Source of the DNA: a bacterium
GTDB taxonomy: Bacteria > Vulcanimicrobiota > Xenobia > Xenobiales > JADMJV01
Assembly (NCBI GenBank): GCA_018780265.1
Contig: JADMJV010000012.1
Span: 262,869-307,642 of the forward strand
Reading direction: 5' to 3'
DNA length: 44,774 bases
Part shown: positions 8,639 to 17,751 of the stretch, piece by piece
Position numbering within the stretch: the stretch's first letter is position 1
How the letters are laid out: each line of letters opens with the position of its first letter
Made by a program: the position numbers and the translations under genes
The notes under the pieces: model-generated
Told to the model about the DNA's origin: nothing
The model's input: only the letters and a program-made list of their open reading frames with translations
Databases searched by the model: none

Positions 8639-9921
8639 GCGAGCTCTTGGAGCAGCAGCGGGACCACCTGTTCTACACCTGGACGGCCCAGCAAAAGGCT
8701 GCCCCGCTGGAGATCGTGGGCGGACAGGGGGCCCGCTTCCAAACCGCCGACGGAGACTGGTGGTGGGACCTGGGCAGCACCACCTGGAACGCCAATCTGG
8801 GTCACGGCCACCCGGTCATGGCCGCGCGCCTGGCCGAGGCGGCCGGGCGCGGACTGGTTGCCGGTCCCACTGCGGCTTTTCCCGACAAGGCCCGGGCTGG
8901 ACAGTTGTTGGCCGAGGTCACCCCTAAAGGCTTAACCAAAAGCTTCATCTGCCTGTCCGGCGCCGAAGCCAATGAGAACGCCATCAAGATGGCCCGCATG
9001 GTGACCGGTCGCAGCAAAGTGGTGGCCCGCACCCGTAGCTATCACGGGGCCACCCTGGCCATGCTGTCGCTCTCGGGCGATCCTCGCCGCGAACTCTTCG
9101 AACCAGGCCTGCCGGGCGTCTTGCGCATGACCGACCCCTATTGCTACCGCTGCAAGTACGGCCTGCAACCCGCCACCTGCCAGCGCGAGTGCGCCCAAGA
9201 CCTGGAAACGACCCTGATGGAGGCCGGCCCCGAAACGGTGGCGGCCGTCATCGTAGAGGGCGTCACCGGAGCCAATGGCGTCTTCCCTCCCCCCTCAGGA
9301 TACTTTCAAAGACTGCGTCAGATCTGCGACCGCTACGGCGTGCTGCTCATCGCCGACGAAGTGCTCTCTGGCTTCGGCCGGACGGGGCGTTGGTTTGCTA
9401 TCGATCACGAAGGGGTCAGCCCCGACATCCTCACCTGCGCCAAAGGTCTCACCGCCGGCTACGCGCCCGGCGGGGCCGTAGTTGTCAATGATCGGGTGGC
9501 CCGCCACTTCGAGGACCATGTGCTCTTTTGCGGCCTGACCACCTACGCCCACCCGCTGGTATGCGCCGCCATCTGCGCCGCCATCGATGTCTATAAATCC
9601 GAGTCCGTCATCGAAAATTCGGCCCGGCTGGGCCAATGGCTGGGACCCCGTCTTGAGCAGCTGCGCTCCACTCGCCCGTTTGTGGGCGAAGTGCGCGGCC
9701 TGGGCTTGTTGTGGGCCCTGGAGTTGGTGGAAGCCGGCGGTCGCCAACCGGCCAGTGCCGCTGACATGGACAGGCTCTATGCCACCCTCAAGAAAAACCG
9801 AGTGTACGCCCACCGCCGCGACAATCTGCTCTACCTGGCCCCTCCGCTGGTGATCCAGTCAGACCAGTTGGAGGCCTGCCTGCAGGCGGTGGAAACCTCT
9901 CTCGATCAGGTGTTCAACTAG
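8635..9921 (+). CDS. second class III aminotransferase, four-Cys subgroup
   Basis: This 428-residue class III aminotransferase starts at ATG 8635, which overlaps the previous stop (ATGA), so the two are translationally coupled. Family motifs include SGAEANENAIKMAR, IADEVLSGFGRTG and the PLP Lys in CAKGLTAGYAP. It differs from its neighbour by the insert DPYCYRCKYG followed by CQREC, found in the omega-amino-acid/taurine-pyruvate type branch. An N-terminal trio of Trp residues (DWWWDLG) replaces the usual start of the domain. Two adjacent, diverged aminotransferases suggest two substrates or a two-step route. The substrate cannot be read from the sequence. Confidence 0.85.
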   Translation: MSELLEQQRDHLFYTWTAQQKAAPLEIVGGQGARFQTADGDWWWDLGSTTWNANLGHGHPVMAARLAEAAGRGLVAGPTAAFPDKARAGQLLAEVTPKGLTKSFICLSGAEANENAIKMARMVTGRSKVVARTRSYHGATLAMLSLSGDPRRELFEPGLPGVLRMTDPYCYRCKYGLQPATCQRECAQDLETTLMEAGPETVAAVIVEGVTGANGVFPPPSGYFQRLRQICDRYGVLLIADEVLSGFGRTGRWFAIDHEGVSPDILTCAKGLTAGYAPGGAVVVNDRVARHFEDHVLFCGLTTYAHPLVCAAICAAIDVYKSESVIENSARLGQWLGPRLEQLRSTRPFVGEVRGLGLLWALELVEAGGRQPASAADMDRLYATLKKNRVYAHRRDNLLYLAPPLVIQSDQLEACLQAVETSLDQVFN

Positions 9922-9925
9922 CCGG

Positions 9926-11704
9926 GTGCGAATTTTGCTGGGCGGATTACCCCTTAAATTGCGGGCGCGCATTACCGGCGAACTGACTCAAGCCGAGGTG
10001 GTGGCCGCCAGCAACTCCGAGGAGTTGGCCCAGGCACTCGAGCAGCGACCGGCCATGGCCCTGGTGCTGCACGAAAACCTCAGCCCAAAGCCAATTCTCG
10101 AATATCTGGCCGAGCTACGCGTCGCCTTTGCCGGCCTGCTCATCCTGATCCTCAAAAGTCACCACAGCGGTGCCGAACTCAAAATCATGGTGCGCAGCGA
10201 CCAGGTCAACCAACTCTTTCAGGATCCCGCCTCAGCCGACGAGATCATCAAGGTCCTGGCCCTGGAACTGGGCCTATCGCGCCGACCTATCGAACCCACC
10301 GGCGAGGGCTTCATTGCTGAGGTTTGGCACGAATCCCTGCCAGCGGTGCGCCAGTGGCTGGACCGGCTGGAGCACTCCCTGGACCCAAAAAACACAGACT
10401 TCGACGAGGCCCGCCGTGCCGCCCACTATCTGGCCGGAGACTTGGGCACTTTCGGCTTTCCCAAAGGCACCTTGCTGGCCCGTGAGGCCGAGCAACTTCT
10501 ACAACAGGCCAGTAAGGGGGGGGAACTCAAAGTTCAGCGCCTGCAAAGAGTGGTGGACGCGCTTCGCGCTCTGACCCTGGAGGAGCGCCCCCCCCTGCGG
10601 CCCGGCAACAAGGTGATCACCATCTGTGATTCCGGTAGTTTTCTCGACCGGTTGGACATGGAAGCTCGCCTGCTGCAGTGGGACCTGGAAGTTTGCGACG
10701 ACCTCAACGACCTCCCCCTCAAGCTGGCCCAGGCCCAGGCTCGAGTCATCGTGGTCGATGCCCAATCGGCGGCCTGCAAGCGCAATCCGGCGGCCCTGCA
10801 AGAACTGCTCAGCGATCCCTATCCCACCGTTGCCATCTCTCCGGAAGGTCAAACAGCCCCCCAGTCCACACCCAATTGCCGCTGGCTGGAGAGCCCCGTC
10901 ACCCCCTACGCGGTTATGATCGCCGTGTTGCGTAGCCAACTGGCCCCCGCTCTCGACGATCCCCCCTGCATCCTGGTCGTCGATGATGACCGCGTCAGCC
11001 TCAGCGTTATTCAGCACGCACTGTCACAAGTCGACTTCCACGTGGAAGCGTTGCAGAGTCCACTGGAATTCTGGGATCGACTGGAGAGCGTCCAACCCGA
11101 CCTGGTCGTCCTCGATGTGGAACTGCCCAACATGAGCGGCATCGAATTGTGTCGAGCGGTTCGTCTCGACGATCGATTCTGTCGCATTCCAGTCATGTTC
11201 CTGAGCAGCTACGCCGACTCCCGAACGGTATTAAAGGCCTTCGAAGCCGGTGCCGACGACTACCTTTACAAACCCGTGGTCCCCGACGAGTTGCGCACCC
11301 GCGTCAGCAACCGACTGCAGCGCTGCCAGCAGACCACCGCGCCGCGCCGCTCCAGTCGACCGGCGGGTCGCACCCACACCAGCCTGGACCAACTCATGCT
11401 GCGTTCCCTACGCGAGGACGTCTCGCTGGCCCTGGCCCTGGTCAAGATGGCCGGCACTCCCAAAGAATGGGCGCTGTCGGTACAAAGGCTGCGCGCCAAC
11501 CTGCGCGGAGAGGACCTCGTCAAACCCCTCACCGACCAGTCCGTACTCGTGGCCATGCTCACCCCCGACTCTCGCGGAGTCTTGCGCCGATTGGCCAGCA
11601 GCCTGGATGCCGGCTGCCAGATCGGCCTGGCCTGGTTTCCCGAAGACGGGCGCGAACTTGACGCCCTGATGGACATCGCCCGCAGCCGCAGCAAAAACTG
11701 CTAA
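9926..11704 (+). CDS. multi-domain phosphorelay protein: pseudo-receivers, HPt-like, receiver, decayed GGDEF
   Basis: This is a 592-residue protein. Residues 1-115 resemble a receiver without the Asp. Residues 130-215 look like an HPt domain (AAHYLAGDLGTFGF) with the His kept. Residues 230-335 resemble a second degenerate receiver. Residues 348-465 are a true receiver: CILVVDDD, phosphoacceptor Asp in VVLDVELPNMSG, SSYAD and DDYLYKPV. The C-terminal 110 residues follow the shape of a GGDEF domain (start SLREDVSLALAL, end GLAWFPEDGRELDAL), but the signature position reads LTDQSVLV, so no cyclase activity is expected. The start is GTG, 4 bases after the aminotransferase stop, so it is the end of the catabolic operon. 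It may sense or tune that pathway; this is inference. Confidence 0.78.
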   Translation: MRILLGGLPLKLRARITGELTQAEVVAASNSEELAQALEQRPAMALVLHENLSPKPILEYLAELRVAFAGLLILILKSHHSGAELKIMVRSDQVNQLFQDPASADEIIKVLALELGLSRRPIEPTGEGFIAEVWHESLPAVRQWLDRLEHSLDPKNTDFDEARRAAHYLAGDLGTFGFPKGTLLAREAEQLLQQASKGGELKVQRLQRVVDALRALTLEERPPLRPGNKVITICDSGSFLDRLDMEARLLQWDLEVCDDLNDLPLKLAQAQARVIVVDAQSAACKRNPAALQELLSDPYPTVAISPEGQTAPQSTPNCRWLESPVTPYAVMIAVLRSQLAPALDDPPCILVVDDDRVSLSVIQHALSQVDFHVEALQSPLEFWDRLESVQPDLVVLDVELPNMSGIELCRAVRLDDRFCRIPVMFLSSYADSRTVLKAFEAGADDYLYKPVVPDELRTRVSNRLQRCQQTTAPRRSSRPAGRTHTSLDQLMLRSLREDVSLALALVKMAGTPKEWALSVQRLRANLRGEDLVKPLTDQSVLVAMLTPDSRGVLRRLASSLDAGCQIGLAWFPEDGRELDALMDIARSRSKNC

Positions 11705-13938
11705 AGATTTTTCACCAAGAAATCCGTAAGACGTCTCCAGCCCTCCTGTGTTTCCGATACGCAATGTCGCCCTCCCTTCAGCACCCACAACTCGTGAGGC
11801 TTGCCGGCAATGTCCAGAGCCTGGGCCAGATGGAGGGTAGAGGCCGGGGGCACTTTGTCATCCTGGTCGCCCACCATCAGCAGCAATTTGCCCTGCAACC
11901 GGGCCGCCCAGGTCAGATTGGCATTGTCTGCATATTCTGGACCGATGGGCCAGCCCATCCACTGTTCCATCCAATCCAGGTTGGCTGGACTACAATCGTG
12001 ATTCCCGCAATCAGCCACGGCCACCCGGTAGAAGTCGTGGTGCCAAAGTAACGCAGCTACGGCACTGGCGCCCCCGGCCGAAGATCCGTAAATGCCCACC
12101 CGGGTCAGGTCCATCTGGGGATATCGTCGGGCTGCCGCCAGCATCCAGGCCTTGCGGTCGGCAAAGCCGGCATCACGAAGGTTTTTGTAGCACACGTCAT
12201 GGAATGCCTTGGACCGACCCCATGTGCCCATGCCGTCGCACTGGACCACAATCAGCCCACGGTCAGCCAACCTCTGGTCGGGCACCGTCCCGGCCTGGTA
12301 ACTCTTGGGGGTGGCAAACTGGTCGGGGCTCGCATAGATATGCTCAACCACGGGATACTTGCGCCCCTTCTGAACATCTCTCGGAAAGTAGATCACGCCG
12401 TAAATTTCGGTCTCTCCGTCGCGGCCTTTGGCCACAAAGGGCCGAGGGCGATTCCCGCTTGCCCGCGACTCTTCCAGGCGACAGATTTTGGCGCCATCGT
12501 TGGCCTTGAGCAAATCGGTCACGGGTGCCCTGTCCACCCGCGACCATGTATCTACCAGAAAGGCGCCGTTGGGAGAGGGCAGCACCTGATGGTCGCCATC
12601 CTCGTGGGTCAGCACCATCAGGCCCGGCTCATCCAGGTTTGCCCGGCAATACTTGGCGTAGTAGGGATCACGGCCCGGCTCCACGGCGCCGGCCCAAAAG
12701 CTCACCTGGCGACGGGCCTCGTCCACAACCGCCACTTTCTGCACCACCCACGGACCACCGGTCACGGCCCGCTTGGGCAGGCCCTCCAGCCCATCAAACA
12801 GCCAGAGGTGATTCCAGCCCGAGCGCTCCGACATCCACAGCACCTCGCGGTCCCCCAACCAGTGGCAAAAGTAGTTCTGCGAGTCACACACAAAGGTGGG
12901 GCTGCTTTCTTCGATCAGGCACTTGACCCGGCCCGTAGCCGCCTCCACCGCCAGCAGCCTCAACACCCGATGACCCCGCTCCTGATACACAAAAGTGACC
13001 CGTTCGGAGGTGGCCGACCAGCGCGGCGAATGCAAGGCCAACGGATTTACAAACAGCGCCGGATCCGGCGTAACCTGTCGGCCCGACTCCAGCAGAAATA
13101 TCTGTGGATTGTCACACCCGCGCAAGGCATAGAGTTTGTGGGAGTCGGGCGACCAGCGCAGGTCTGCCTCGGCGTATTCCTCGCCGGCGCGCCCGTCGCT
13201 ACTGAGAGCCCGGTCTTGTCCCCGCCCGCGCAGCCATAAATTGTGGTCGCGCACTTCCACCACAAAGCTACCGTCGGGGGAGATTCGGGGATCGTGCGAG
13301 GGCGGGCAATCGATGATGGCTCGGGCCGGACCCTCAGCAGCCTGAAAGCAGGCCAGTCGGGCGCCGGTGGTGGCATGTTCGACCAGCCACACCTGGCCTT
13401 CAAAGGTCGGCTGATCGAGTTGTTCCCCCGCGGTCAGTTGGGCGTGGTTTTGAGGTTGCCCCTGGCTGTTCAGCCAGGCCAACTGAACCTCAGCCCCGGT
13501 CCGATTGACAAATTGTATCCGACTGGGGAGAGTGCCTGTGGCCCAAGATGCGACCTCGCCGAGCACCGGCAGGGACTCTAACTCGCCAAAGGCCTGGACC
13601 AGTTCGTAGCTGGTCAGATTGAGTCGCCACGAGACAGGCCCGCACAACATGAGTTGACTGGCTTCAAAGCGCAGGCCGTAGAAGGGCAGGCGCCGTGCTT
13701 TGTATGACTGGCCGCTGCGACGGCTTAGCAAGCGTGCCACTCGAGCGTGGTCAAAGGCCGGCCTGCGCCAGCCCTGGACTGCGTCCACCAACACAAACTC
13801 GCGCTCCCCGCCGGCCCCATCGTTGCGATACCAAAACTGGGTTCCGTTCTCCAGCCAGTGAGGCCAAAGCTGCGGTTGCCCCCAGAGTGTCCCCCTCAGC
13901 AGGGCCAGGAGACAGAGGGCTCTAGTAGGCCAGTTCAA
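11701..13938 (-). CDS. secreted S9-family peptidase (prolyl oligopeptidase/DPP-IV type)
   Basis: This 745-residue protein has an N-terminal hydrophobic leader (ALCLLALLRGTLWG), a long beta-propeller region (SPDGSFVVEVRD and WSPDSHKLYAL repeats) and a C-terminal alpha/beta-hydrolase domain. The catalytic triad is visible: Ser in GSSAGGASA, Asp in GDQDDKVPP and His in KGGRHCV. Such enzymes cut short peptides, often after Pro or Ala, in the periplasm or outside the cell. The start is TTG at 13938, inside the end of the response regulator gene (17-base overlap); no later in-frame ATG or GTG precedes the leader. It is last in a minus-strand run that also holds peptide-modifying genes, so it may process or degrade the product. 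Its stop overlaps the convergent gene within CTAA. Confidence 0.88.
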   Translation of the reverse strand: MNWPTRALCLLALLRGTLWGQPQLWPHWLENGTQFWYRNDGAGGEREFVLVDAVQGWRRPAFDHARVARLLSRRSGQSYKARRLPFYGLRFEASQLMLCGPVSWRLNLTSYELVQAFGELESLPVLGEVASWATGTLPSRIQFVNRTGAEVQLAWLNSQGQPQNHAQLTAGEQLDQPTFEGQVWLVEHATTGARLACFQAAEGPARAIIDCPPSHDPRISPDGSFVVEVRDHNLWLRGRGQDRALSSDGRAGEEYAEADLRWSPDSHKLYALRGCDNPQIFLLESGRQVTPDPALFVNPLALHSPRWSATSERVTFVYQERGHRVLRLLAVEAATGRVKCLIEESSPTFVCDSQNYFCHWLGDREVLWMSERSGWNHLWLFDGLEGLPKRAVTGGPWVVQKVAVVDEARRQVSFWAGAVEPGRDPYYAKYCRANLDEPGLMVLTHEDGDHQVLPSPNGAFLVDTWSRVDRAPVTDLLKANDGAKICRLEESRASGNRPRPFVAKGRDGETEIYGVIYFPRDVQKGRKYPVVEHIYASPDQFATPKSYQAGTVPDQRLADRGLIVVQCDGMGTWGRSKAFHDVCYKNLRDAGFADRKAWMLAAARRYPQMDLTRVGIYGSSAGGASAVAALLWHHDFYRVAVADCGNHDCSPANLDWMEQWMGWPIGPEYADNANLTWAARLQGKLLLMVGDQDDKVPPASTLHLAQALDIAGKPHELWVLKGGRHCVSETQEGWRRLTDFLVKNL

Positions 13939-14602
13939 AGCGATAGCCTACCCCGTAGACCGAGTAGATCACTTCGCGATCGGGCAGCTCTTTGGCGATC
14001 TTCTTGCGCAGATTCTTGATGTGGCTGTCCACCACTCGATCCGTTACGTCCTGGTCCATGTCGTAGGTCAGGTCCACGATCTGGTCGCGCGAATAGACCC
14101 GCCCGGGGTGGCTGAGAAACAGCCGCAGCAGTCGGTACTCGGTGGGGGTCAGGTCGAGGCGATGATCGTGCAGGTAGATGATCTGAGCATCCTCCTGGCA
14201 ACGAAAGACGGTGTCGCCCTGACGTGCGCCCGGGCGCACTCGGCGCAGCACCACTTTGACCCGAGCCACCACCTCGCGGGGGCTAAAAGGTTTGCAAATA
14301 TAGTCATCGGCTCCCAGTTCCAGCCCCAGCAGGCGGTCCAGTTCCTCCACTTTGGCCGTCACCAGCAACACGGGGGTCTCGGAAATCTTGCGAATCTCGC
14401 GGCACAGCGTGAGGCCGTCCACACCTGGCAGCATGACATCGAGCAAGACCAGGTCGGGACGGTAGCGTCGAAAGGCATCCATGACCTCCCCCCCGTGACC
14501 CACCCAGAGATACTCCATGCCGGCATGATTCAGGTAGTCGCCCAGGATTTTGGCCAGGGCGGTCTCGTCTTCGACCAAAAGGATGCGTGCCTTGTCTTCC
14601 AT
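13922..14602 (-). CDS. OmpR-family response regulator
   Basis: This 226-residue regulator has a receiver domain (ILLVEDE, phosphoacceptor Asp in VLLDVMLPG, Lys in YICKPF) and a C-terminal winged helix (LTPTEYRLLRLFLSHPG, ending VYGVGYRFE). It follows its kinase gene by only 2 bases, so the pair is co-expressed. It would be phosphorylated by the adjacent kinase and bind promoter DNA. Targets are unknown; the upstream peptide-type operon and the downstream S9 peptidase are the obvious local candidates because all lie on one strand with small gaps. Confidence 0.92.
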   Translation of the reverse strand: MEDKARILLVEDETALAKILGDYLNHAGMEYLWVGHGGEVMDAFRRYRPDLVLLDVMLPGVDGLTLCREIRKISETPVLLVTAKVEELDRLLGLELGADDYICKPFSPREVVARVKVVLRRVRPGARQGDTVFRCQEDAQIIYLHDHRLDLTPTEYRLLRLFLSHPGRVYSRDQIVDLTYDMDQDVTDRVVDSHIKNLRKKIAKELPDREVIYSVYGVGYRFELAY

Positions 14603-14604
14603 GG

Positions 14605-15684
14605 TTACCTCGGATAGCAGGGTAGAATGAGTTGTATGCGGAGCCCACCCAGCGGTGAGGGGCAGGCTCGCAGTTGGCCGTGGTGAGCCTGGGCGATGTT
14701 TTGACAGATGGCCAGGCCCAGGCCGCAGCCGCCCAACTGCTTGCTGCGGGAAGCTTCGACGCGAAAGAAGCGCTCAAAAAGACGCTCCAGCATTTCGGGG
14801 GCCACCCCGGGTGCCGAGTCGTCGATGATCACGATCCATTCTGAACCCACGCTCTGACAGCGCACTTCTACCCGGCCCGGTGAATGGGTGTAGCGAAGAC
14901 TGTTCTCTAAAAAGTTGTTAAGCAACTGACGCAATCGGTCGCCGTCACCCCAGACGGTGCTGCTGAGACGGCTGCTTTCGCGCACCAGGGACAGTTCCAG
15001 ACCCGATTTCTGATAGCGCGATTGAAACTGGTCGGTGGCCTCGCGCAGCAGTCGCCACAGGTCGACCTCGGCCATTTTGTAATTCATCTGGCCCAGATCG
15101 GATCGGGCCAACTGAAAGAGATCGTCGGTGAGAGCGGTCAGGGCCACTACCTGGCCGTGCAGCAACTCGAAGGCTTCGGGGTTGGCCTGGCGCACGCCAT
15201 CTTGAAGGGCCTCAATCTCGGCTCGAAGCACAGCCAGAGGGGTGCGAAGCTCGTGGGAGACATCGGCGATCCACTGCTTGCGAGATTCGTCGCTCCGCTC
15301 CAGGGTGGCCGCCAACTGGTTGAGATGGGTGGCCACCTGGCCTAATTCATCGCTGCTGGCCACGGCAATTCGAGTGGAAAATTGCCCCCGCGAGAGTCTC
15401 CGAGTGCCACCTACCAGCACTCCCAGAGCACGTCGCAGGTGATCGGCCAACAGCAGTGCCGTAAGGCTGCTCAGGGCCAAGCCAAAGAGGCCGATCATGA
15501 CCAGAAGCTTCTGCTGCTCGAACAGAAACACGCGGCCTGGATCGGCATCCTTGGGGGCCCGCTGCTGGTAGCCGGCAAAGCCGCGCACCAGGCTGACCCG
15601 GATCAGCCCCAACGTCAACATCACCACCAGGGCGCTGGTCAGGAAGATGGCACCAAATACCTTGTGGCCTAACGACACTCGCAC
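14605..15684 (-). CDS. sensor histidine kinase (HAMP, HisKA, HATPase)
   Basis: This 359-residue kinase has two transmembrane segments (about 8-30 and 60-80) with only about 30 residues between them, so there is no room for a large sensor domain. A HAMP-like linker, the phospho-His box WIADVSHELRTPLA, the N box NNFLENSLRYTH and GLGLAICQNIA follow. The G1 box reads DSAPGV instead of DxGxG. The start is one of two nearby GTG codons (15684 or 15678); the second has the better-spaced GAGGT. It lies 36 bases after the UT-M23 gene and just before its response regulator. It may sense the membrane or partner proteins rather than a soluble ligand. Confidence 0.9.
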   Translation of the reverse strand: MRVSLGHKVFGAIFLTSALVVMLTLGLIRVSLVRGFAGYQQRAPKDADPGRVFLFEQQKLLVMIGLFGLALSSLTALLLADHLRRALGVLVGGTRRLSRGQFSTRIAVASSDELGQVATHLNQLAATLERSDESRKQWIADVSHELRTPLAVLRAEIEALQDGVRQANPEAFELLHGQVVALTALTDDLFQLARSDLGQMNYKMAEVDLWRLLREATDQFQSRYQKSGLELSLVRESSRLSSTVWGDGDRLRQLLNNFLENSLRYTHSPGRVEVRCQSVGSEWIVIIDDSAPGVAPEMLERLFERFFRVEASRSKQLGGCGLGLAICQNIAQAHHGQLRACPSPLGGLRIQLILPCYPR

Positions 15685-15720
15685 CTCACAAATTGCGCGA
15701 TTCAGCCTCTCACAACCTGC

Positions 15721-17751
15721 TCAAGCCAGCGCGGCCGCTGGCAAGGCCTTGGGGGCCAACGACAGCTTCCAGCCAGGAATCCCCTGATCCGGTCGCAGGC
15801 CAACCTGTTCCAGACGGGCCGTAATGGCCTCCCCATTCGGCCGACGCAGTCCAAACTCGACCGGTCCCAAGACTTCGTCCAACAGAGCCCAGCTCAGGGT
15901 GCTACCGTGAATCCCGTGTTGGGCCCAGTAGCACCCATCCCAGGCCCGACGATAGCGACTGCGCAGGTTGCGCCTCCAGGGCAACCAACCGGCCAGCAGA
16001 CGGGCAGCCGGGCGGTCGCACCAGTGGCTCTCTAGATTGTACAGCGGGGTCAGCCCCAGGGCCAGCGTAAAGGCATCCAGAACGGCATCGGCCGGGCCAC
16101 ATCGTTCATAGAAGGCCACCAGTTCCGGGGTCTCCACAAAGGCCACGCGAGCGCCGCGGTCGGAACGTAGCCAGAACTGCCCTGCCAGGTCGAGTTCTAC
16201 CTGAAGGGTGTGCTTACGATGACCCACCAGGTAGCAAAAACTGCGCCCTACCGGAAGGTGCAGATTGAAAGCAGCGCCCTCTGGCAGGCTTTCCAAAGTA
16301 TCCCCTGGATGGGGGCGACAGTCCAACAAGAACTCATTCTGGCGAAGTAGATGGGTCAAGTGAAAAGGAACCGTGGGGCTGCCCAGTCCGCCGCCGGCCT
16401 GCACGTGCAGATGCAGATGGGGCTGGGGTGAGCGTCCACTGTTGCCACAGCGACCCAATGGTTGGCCCAGGGCCAGCCAACTTCCCACCGTCACCGACAG
16501 GCTGCCTTGCTGCAAGTGGGCCAGCATCACTACGCAACCCGAGGCCCCCTGAATCATCACGAAATTGCCCCAGCGTTGGTCGATGTTGACCTCCCCGGGG
16601 GCGTTGTCGGGGCAGTCGTTGCAGCAGGCCAGCACCACTCCGGCCAGGGGGGCCACCACCTCGGCCCCAAAGCAATAGAAGTCCTGCAGTTGATGCCCCT
16701 GCCCCTGAAAGCTTCGGCCTTCTCGCTGTTGCACAAAGTCCAAAGCGTAGCGCCATTGGTGTTGATGAGTGTAGGGTCCGTCAAAGCCCTGGTATACCTG
16801 CCAGCTGCCCTGAAATGGCAGGCGCAAGGCCAGGCTGCCGGGGTCCAGGCCGCGAGCCTGGGCCAGCGTACTTCGCTCCCAACTGCGCTCGGGCAAGCAC
16901 GGCTGGGGCAGTCTCTGAAATCGCCAGAAGCCGCTGGAGCGAGGCCAGAAAGCCCACAAGCAAAGCCAGGTGGAGAGCAGAAAGGGCAGGGCCAGCGGGG
17001 GTAGACCCAGCGGAGCCAGTAAGTTGGCCAGAGCCAGGTAGGCCAGGCTGCTCCCCGCCGCGGCCAGCACCCCCAGCACCAGGCTGGCCCGCCCCGGTGA
17101 TAGCCAGAGTCCGCCCACCATGATGGCCGATAAAATAGCCTGGGTGCCAGCCAACACCTGGGTAAAGGATTGGGCCGGCACGCCCAGGGCCCAAAGCATG
17201 CCAAAGGAAACTCCGTAGGCAAGGGCCGCCAGCAAAAGCAGATAGGTGGACCCGGCCGTCACGGCCAGGGCCACCAGCGCACCACTGACGGGATTGGGCA
17301 CCAGGAAAATTCCGCCCAGCGCGCACAGCCAACCGTAGCCGGTGTAGGCGGGGTGGACTACCAGAGGCAACAGCAAAGCCTTGGCCACCGCCATCAAGGC
17401 CAGTCCTACCAGCACAAAGGGGGCGCACAACGGTCGCGTCAGGCGAGTCGCCACCAGCATGGTGGTGAGCACACACAGAGGACCGGCCGCCACGACCAGC
17501 CCCAATAGGGCCGCTCCAGGTTGATAGGTGGCCGCCAAAAGGTGTCCGACCAGCATCGCGTTGACCAGTTCTAGCGCCAGGTTTCCCGGTGCCAGCGGCA
17601 GCAGTCGTCGGGCCCCCAAGGCGCTGAGCATGGTGACCCAGGCGGCGCAGCCAGCCACGGGGTCTAGCAGGGTGGCCAGTAGCAGCACCAGCGAGGGAAG
17701 CCAGCCGGGCAACAGAAGGAAGGAGCCATAGGCCCCCAACAGGGCCTTCAC
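15721..17751 (-). CDS. urea-transporter-like membrane domain fused to M23 peptidase
   Basis: This is a 676-residue two-part protein. Residues 1-275 are about ten hydrophobic segments with urea-transporter-like marks: LELVNAMLVGHLL and, in the second half, VPNPVSGALVALAV (compare NPLTG in urea transporters). Residues 300-480 are an M23/LytM metallopeptidase-like domain: YALDFVQQ, GCVVMLAHLQQGSL, GNSGRSPQPHLHLHVQ. The HLH zinc motif is present; the first zinc ligand is not in the usual HxxxD form (RYALD), though His residues lie just before it. A further 190-residue C-terminal part is unassigned. M23 enzymes cut peptidoglycan cross-links or related peptides. Its GTG start overlaps the decarboxylase stop (GTGA), placing it firmly in the peptide-type operon. 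Confidence 0.78.
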   Translation of the reverse strand: MKALLGAYGSFLLLPGWLPSLVLLLATLLDPVAGCAAWVTMLSALGARRLLPLAPGNLALELVNAMLVGHLLAATYQPGAALLGLVVAAGPLCVLTTMLVATRLTRPLCAPFVLVGLALMAVAKALLLPLVVHPAYTGYGWLCALGGIFLVPNPVSGALVALAVTAGSTYLLLLAALAYGVSFGMLWALGVPAQSFTQVLAGTQAILSAIMVGGLWLSPGRASLVLGVLAAAGSSLAYLALANLLAPLGLPPLALPFLLSTWLCLWAFWPRSSGFWRFQRLPQPCLPERSWERSTLAQARGLDPGSLALRLPFQGSWQVYQGFDGPYTHQHQWRYALDFVQQREGRSFQGQGHQLQDFYCFGAEVVAPLAGVVLACCNDCPDNAPGEVNIDQRWGNFVMIQGASGCVVMLAHLQQGSLSVTVGSWLALGQPLGRCGNSGRSPQPHLHLHVQAGGGLGSPTVPFHLTHLLRQNEFLLDCRPHPGDTLESLPEGAAFNLHLPVGRSFCYLVGHRKHTLQVELDLAGQFWLRSDRGARVAFVETPELVAFYERCGPADAVLDAFTLALGLTPLYNLESHWCDRPAARLLAGWLPWRRNLRSRYRRAWDGCYWAQHGIHGSTLSWALLDEVLGPVEFGLRRPNGEAITARLEQVGLRPDQGIPGWKLSLAPKALPAAALA

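Noticed and set aside
12199..13239. Open frame of 346 codons on the plus strand, opposite the S9 peptidase
   Set aside because: No start signal or recognisable product; it is a shadow of the peptidase gene.
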